Below, piece by piece: positions 60,504 to 64,000 of a stretch of DNA of 64,000 bases. The notes beneath the pieces were generated by a model. That model was given only the letters and a program-made list of their open reading frames with translations. It had not been told where the DNA came from and ran no database searches. Made by a program: the position numbers and the translations under genes. How positions within the stretch are numbered: position 1 is the first letter of the stretch; every line of letters begins with the position of its first letter. Origin of the DNA: Eubacteriales bacterium (GTDB lineage: Bacteria; Bacillota; Clostridia; Oscillospirales; Oscillospiraceae); assembly GCA_030533415.1 (NCBI GenBank), contig JAUNJE010000001.1, forward strand, positions 62,001 to 126,000. Reading direction: 5' to 3'.

Positions 60504-61655
60504 ATGATTTCCTTATTCACATCCGAGAGCGTCACCGCTGGCCATCCGGATAAGGTGTGCGACCAGATCGCAGACGCGGTTCTGGACGCGCTTTTGGCAG
60601 GGGACCCCAATTCCCATGTGGCCTGTGAAGTTACGGCCATTCCCGATGGCGTTCACATTTTTGGAGAGATCACCTCCCGTACCCACGTGGACTATGCCGC
60701 CATTGCCCGCCAGGTGATCCGGGAGATCGGCTACGACAAGCCCGGCCATGGCTTTGACGCGGACAGCTGTAAAATTACAGTCGATATCCATGAACAGTCC
60801 CCGGACATCAACATGGGCGTCACCAAGGCCGATGTTTTGGAGAACGGCGCAGGTGACCAAGGTATGATGTTCGGCTATGCCTGCCGGGAAACCGAAAGCC
60901 TGATGCCCTTGCCCATTGAGCTTGCCCATGCCCTGACAAAGCGCCTGGCCCTTGTCCGCCAGGAGGGGATCCTGCCCTATCTGCTGCCGGATGGGAAAGC
61001 CCAGGTCACCGTGGAATACCATGACGGTATCCCGGCAAGGATCCAGGCTGTTGTGGTCTCCTCCCAGCATGAGGATACGGTGGACATGGAGCAGCTGCGG
61101 GAGGACATTGTCCGCCATGTTATCCGCCCGGTGCTGCCGGAATCCATGCTGGATGACGGCACCCAGTATTTCATCAATCCCACCGGGCGCTTCACCATCG
61201 GCGGCCCCGCCGGTGACAGCGGCCTGACGGGGCGGAAGCTCATTGTGGACACCTACGGCGGCTACGCCCGGCATGGCGGCGGTGCGTTCTCCGGCAAGGA
61301 CCCGTCGAAGGTTGACCGCAGTGGGGCCTACATGGCCCGGTATCTGGCAAAGAACGTGGTTGCGGCAGGACTGGCAGAGCGCTGCGAGATTCAAATCAGC
61401 TACGCCATCGGCGTTGCCGAGCCGGTATCGCTGCTGGTGGATACCTACGGGACGGGAAAAATCCCCTCCGGTCAAATCGAATCTCTGATCCTTCAAACCG
61501 TTGATTTGCGGCCGTCGGCCATCATCCGGCGCCTTTCCCTTCGGACGCCCTTCTACAGACAAACGGCCAGCTACGGTCATTTGGGTTCCAATGCTTCCCA
61601 ATTGCCTTGGGAACAGACGGATTTGGCACATTTCTGGCTGGACAAATTATCATAG
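60504..61655 (+). CDS. metK: S-adenosylmethionine synthetase
   Basis: 383 residues, slightly short of the usual 390-400. It makes SAM from methionine and ATP. Motifs: [20 protein letters not shown] at 7-26, [12 protein letters not shown] at 115-126, and the phosphate loop [29 protein letters not shown] is also intact. ATG 60504 follows AAGGAGAACTGAT and lies 1 base after the radical SAM stop. Being last in this operon is unusual for metK, which is normally a lone housekeeping gene; this may be a second, pathway-linked copy. A perfect terminator follows. Confidence 0.96.
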   Translation: MISLFTSESVTAGHPDKVCDQIADAVLDALLAGDPNSHVACEVTAIPDGVHIFGEITSRTHVDYAAIARQVIREIGYDKPGHGFDADSCKITVDIHEQSPDINMGVTKADVLENGAGDQGMMFGYACRETESLMPLPIELAHALTKRLALVRQEGILPYLLPDGKAQVTVEYHDGIPARIQAVVVSSQHEDTVDMEQLREDIVRHVIRPVLPESMLDDGTQYFINPTGRFTIGGPAGDSGLTGRKLIVDTYGGYARHGGGAFSGKDPSKVDRSGAYMARYLAKNVVAAGLAERCEIQISYAIGVAEPVSLLVDTYGTGKIPSGQIESLILQTVDLRPSAIIRRLSLRTPFYRQTASYGHLGSNASQLPWEQTDLAHFWLDKLS

Positions 61656-61661
61656 CACAGC

Positions 61662-61705
61662 AATAACCGGATTGTTCCGCACACACTGGGAACAATCCGG
61701 TTATT
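61662..61705. terminator. Terminator after metK
   Basis: AATAACCGGATTGTTCC and GGAACAATCCGGTTATT form a perfect 17-bp stem with a 10-base loop. Confidence 0.9.
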
Positions 61706-61732
61706 TGTATCATCAGCGGGAAACTGCGCGCC

Positions 61733-62449
61733 TTACGCCCGGGCCGAAATGGCAAAAACCGGCACCGGGTTGTAAAACGCATCGATATCATGGTAGATAC
61801 GCTGCCAAACCGATGTGTCTATCTGAACCTCCCGAAAACCTGCCGCCTTCAGCAGCTCCAGGTCCCAGGCGGGCCTTGCCTGTTGGCAGGGACGGAGCAT
61901 CCCCTTGATAGATTCATACTCTTTCAGAAGGCCCGCGCCAATCTCCTTGTGGGCATGATTTTCAGGAAGCACCTGCTGGGTGTCCTCCCGGCAATAATCC
62001 GCGTCAAAATTCAGCAGGATTCCACCGGGCCTGAGAAGGCCGTGCCAGCTGCAGTAGGCCCTCTGCAAATTCGGCAAAGACCAGGTCAGATTCCGGGTGA
62101 TGACCATATCAAAGCTTGCCGCGCCGAAGTCAGGACATTCCGCATCCATCACCGAAAAACTGGCGGGAAGGCCCAAACGGGCGGCGGTTTTCCGCGCCTC
62201 GCAGATCATGTTCTCACTCAGGTCAATGCCGGTGACCCGGTGGCCCCGGCCCGCAAGCAGCAGGGCGAAAAAGCCTGTACCGGTGCCCACGTCCAGAATA
62301 TCCAGTGGCCCGTCTCCTGGCATATACGTTTGAAATTCCGCCAGCCACAGTCCATGCTTTTCACTGTCCCATTCCCGCAGGCGCAGGGAGGAGAACTGCT
62401 CCGCCCGTTGGTCCCAGTATTGTCTCACCTTCGTTTTAATTGCGTCCAT
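61733..62449 (-). CDS. SAM-dependent methyltransferase
   Basis: 238 residues, class I fold. Motif I LDILDVGTGTGFFALLLAGR, acidic motif II GIDLS, and motif post-I/IV SFDMVITRNLTWSLPN fit the UbiE/Methyltransf_11 group acting on small molecules. The C-terminal WDLELLKAAGFREVQID is the usual final element. ATG 62449 is preferred (MDAIKTKVRQYWDQRAEQFS) although its ribosome site is weak; an in-frame TTG 18 bases upstream is an alternative. It converges on metK, so a shared pathway is possible but not shown. Substrate unknown. Confidence 0.88.
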   Translation of the reverse strand: MDAIKTKVRQYWDQRAEQFSSLRLREWDSEKHGLWLAEFQTYMPGDGPLDILDVGTGTGFFALLLAGRGHRVTGIDLSENMICEARKTAARLGLPASFSVMDAECPDFGAASFDMVITRNLTWSLPNLQRAYCSWHGLLRPGGILLNFDADYCREDTQQVLPENHAHKEIGAGLLKEYESIKGMLRPCQQARPAWDLELLKAAGFREVQIDTSVWQRIYHDIDAFYNPVPVFAISARA

Positions 62450-62665
62450 AGATGCCAAAACCCGCAAATGCTTACGGGTATCTCCTTTTGTTGTGCACTT
62501 CCGATTATCTTGAAAATAGCGGAAATGACTGTGCCGGTATGGCGATGTCTAGTTTACCATCTGTCCCCCACTGGGACAACCCCTGTGGGGGGATATTTTT
62601 TGCAGTTTTTTCCCGAATAACGGCCCTTGCATCAGGCCATATATGGAATGGCATTTTCAAAAAAC
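62450..62665. other. Intergenic region with a plus-strand hairpin
   Basis: TCCCCCAC (62564-62571) pairs with GTGGGGGGA (62585-62593) and is followed by TATTTTTT, a terminator-like structure on the plus strand. No plus-strand gene ends here. No coding potential seen. Confidence 0.45.
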
Positions 62666-62691
62666 GGCGGCCCTGCCAAAGCAGGGCCGCC
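62666..62691 (-). terminator. Terminator of small membrane-protein pair
   Basis: GGCGGCCCTGC-CAAA-GCAGGGCCGCC, an 11-bp stem followed on the minus strand by GTTTTTT. Confidence 0.9.
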
Positions 62692-62702
62692 CAAACCCGC
62701 AG

Positions 62703-63017
62703 TTACTTTTTCTTACTCAGGGACGCCCGCACAACGCCCTTGGGATCCTTCACCAGCAGGCAAACCAGCCAGATGACCAGGCCCAGCGCAACGACAGACA
62801 GTCCCAGGAAAAAGTCGTTGAGCATATCCGCAGGAGCGGGTGTAAAATACTCCGCCCCCAGCTCTGCATACGCAAACACCGCGTCAACCATCCACATCAG
62901 CGAGGCTCCCCAGTACAGATAGCACAGCACATGCAGGTTCATCTCATTTTTCGGAGCCCCCTTGTACCACGCGACGGTGCATAGGATCGCCGCGAACAGG
63001 CAGGTAAGCAACGTCAT
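62703..63017 (-). CDS. Small three-TM membrane protein
   Basis: 104 residues: TLLTCLFAAILCTVAWYKGA, then YLYWGASLMWMVDAVFAYAE, and FFLGLSVVALGLVIWLVCLL are three TM helices; a Lys-rich tail ends SLSKKK. I do not recognise the family. Placing the start at 63017 behind TAGGGAGGTTTCCCTT removes an unlikely polar extension. Thirteen bases follow the partner gene at 63031, so the two are co-transcribed and may form a small membrane complex. Confidence 0.72.
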   Translation of the reverse strand: MTLLTCLFAAILCTVAWYKGAPKNEMNLHVLCYLYWGASLMWMVDAVFAYAELGAEYFTPAPADMLNDFFLGLSVVALGLVIWLVCLLVKDPKGVVRASLSKKK

Positions 63018-63030
63018 AAGGGAAACCTCC

Positions 63031-63393
63031 CTATGCGTGCACCTGCTCAACGGCAGGACGCTTCATCAGGTTGTCGGCAACCAGGACCATACCCGCCCAC
63101 ACAACCGTAAGCCAGACAGCCATGGTGCCGCCCACGGAGGCCATCTCGCTGAGCATCACCGCGGTTTCCTCCGGGTCGCTCATTGCCGTCAGGAACGGGA
63201 AGAAGGGCACCACCTCGCCGTGCCAAATATGCTCAAAGCACAAAAGTGCGCTGCCGCCCCACAGCAGCTTGGACAGCCAGCCCAGCTTCCGGGAGAAGGA
63301 TATCCTCTCTTCGGACGCCGCAGCCTTCTTCATTCCCTTTGAAACGACCGTAGTGGCGACCGCCTCAGCCGCCGGAACCAGAAAACAAGCCAT
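63031..63393 (-). CDS. Small membrane protein, first of a pair
   Basis: 120 residues: an N-terminal hydrophobic segment (ACFLVPAAEAVATTVV), a basic amphipathic stretch (KGMKKAAASEERISFSRKLG) and two further TM helices (KLLWGGSALLCFEHIWHG; GGTMAVWLTVVWAGMVLVAD). The CFEHIWHGE-PFFPFL element recalls unnamed clostridial membrane proteins, but no function is known to me. ATG 63393 follows GAAAGGAGATATTGATT; the upstream in-frame extension is GC-rich leader. Operon with the 104-residue gene. Confidence 0.72.
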   Translation of the reverse strand: MACFLVPAAEAVATTVVSKGMKKAAASEERISFSRKLGWLSKLLWGGSALLCFEHIWHGEVVPFFPFLTAMSDPEETAVMLSEMASVGGTMAVWLTVVWAGMVLVADNLMKRPAVEQVHA

Positions 63394-63767
63394 AATCAAT
63401 ATCTCCTTTCTGCCTGGAGCGCATATCCGCGCTCCCATTGCAGATATTATAAATCCCCCGGTTGCTCCGCGCAACCCGGGGCGGGGGATCGTTTTCGGAG
63501 CCTGCCAAATCCCCTGTCCGGGGTTTATTTGGTGAACCTTCACAAGTTTCTGCCCCCAGGAAATCAGAAAGCCTGCCTGCTCCGGGATAAACCCCGGGAA
63601 AGTGGTTTTGAATTTTGGCCGTTTTTACAAAAAAACCGGGCACATCCCCCACGGGAGGGCCGTTCCGAAGAAAAAATGTATCCCCCACCGGGGCTTCCGC
63701 CACCGCAAAAATTCCAGTATAATGTATTTGCACACATGTGATTTCCTATCCAAAACAAAAGGAAACT
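63394..63767. other. Leader and intergenic region
   Basis: No gene. CCGGTTGC-TCCGC-GCAACCCGG (63458-63479) can form a hairpin in the leader of the minus-strand pair. GGGTTTATTTGGTGAACCTT and GGATAAACCCCGGG are short imperfect dyads of unknown role. Confidence 0.45.
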
Positions 63768-63795
63768 GCCGTACTTTTTGGGGAAAAAGTACGGC
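63768..63795 (-). terminator. Terminator after hexapeptide acetyltransferase gene
   Basis: GCCGTACTTTTT-GGGG-AAAAAGTACGGC, an almost perfect 12-bp stem about 80 bases past the stop at 63875. Confidence 0.75.
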
Positions 63796-63874
63796 GGCTT
63801 TCTTATGTGATTTTTCCCTTGCTGCCTCACTGTAGTCTCATACTATTCCGGCGCTGCGATACGCATTTTTGCCA

Positions 63875-64000
63875 TCACCCATCTCCACTAATTTTCCTGA
63901 TTACTTTACATGGATTTCCCGCCGCCACACAATTTGCCGGAATATCTTTCGTAACGACACTGCCTGCACCGATCACGGTACCACTTCCTATGGTGATTCC
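63875..64000 (-). CDS. Hexapeptide-repeat O-acetyltransferase, C-terminal end only
   Basis: The last 41 residues are visible; the gene starts beyond base 64000. The sequence [20 protein letters not shown] followed by [17 protein letters not shown] is the classic C-terminus of maltose/galactoside O-acetyltransferase (Mat/LacA, left-handed beta-helix) proteins, which transfer acetyl groups from acetyl-CoA to sugars. Substrate cannot be decided from this fragment. Confidence 0.85.
   Translation of the reverse strand, partial: GITIGSGTVIGAGSVVTKDIPANCVAAGNPCKVIRKISGDG

Noticed and set aside
1..64000. CRISPR array or phage defence island
   Set aside because: The repeats present are dispersed and self-paired, not evenly spaced direct repeats with unique spacers, and no cas or restriction genes were seen.

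Overview
The window looks like a chromosomal segment of a gut-type Clostridia, most likely Oscillospirales (Ruminococcaceae/Oscillospiraceae-like). Evidence: a fairly GC-rich Firmicutes style (AGGAGG ribosome sites, TTGACA/TATAAT promoters, HrcA/CIRCE heat-shock control), lipoproteins with Thr/Ala/Pro-rich linkers, many ABC transporters, ECF sigma/anti-sigma pairs of clostridial type, and many small dispersed hairpin repeats. No rRNA, tRNA, CRISPR array, prophage or plasmid functions were seen. This taxonomic call is inference from style, not from a marker gene search.

Layout. 0-4 kb: a divergent XRE-repressor/small-protein pair with a double operator, then a three-gene cassette of two alpha/beta-hydrolase esterases and an ATP-grasp ligase. 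4-9.3 kb: TraX-like membrane protein, Ogt DNA repair, DUF3737 beta-helix, a membrane protein and htpG under a perfect CIRCE. 9.5-13.4 kb: YbiT-type ABC-F protein, a frameshifted GIY-YIG gene inside an inverted repeat, and argS. 13.6-22 kb: AraC-methyltransferase fusion, HD hydrolase, XRE remnant, ABC exporter, RluA, MATE pump, and an ECF sigma/anti-sigma pair. 22.3-26.5 kb: clpB under a second perfect CIRCE, and a secreted ApbE-like protein. 26.8-28.5 kb: a GNAT gene split by an IS630-family element whose transposase uses an A7 frameshift site. 28.6-36.5 kb: a five-gene oligopeptide ABC operon in which four of the five subunits are enlarged. 37.4-39.9 kb: polar amino-acid ABC operon. 40.1 kb: ArsR/SmtB regulator. 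40.7-45.3 kb: envelope operon (GT2-GtrA, phosphodiester glycosidase, single-TM protein, PAP2). 45.4-46.1 kb: repeat cluster. 46.1-50.7 kb: PfkB kinase, DUF554, second ECF/anti-sigma pair. 51.2-61.7 kb: TetR, oleate hydratase, DUF308, MMPL, LxxG-repeat coiled-coil protein, radical SAM/SPASM enzyme and MetK. 61.7-64 kb: methyltransferase, two small membrane proteins, and the C-terminus of a hexapeptide acetyltransferase.

How it fits together. The most distinctive points are (i) a family of TACTG...CAGTA hairpin repeats whose ends match those of the resident IS630 element and which repeatedly sit directly against stop codons; (ii) the enlarged oligopeptide transporter; (iii) the fatty-acid hydratase/MMPL/radical-SAM/MetK locus, which reads like a lipid-stress or lipid-modification module; and (iv) the uncharacterised esterase-esterase-ATP-grasp cassette. 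HtpG and ClpB share CIRCE operators, so both are probably in the HrcA regulon.
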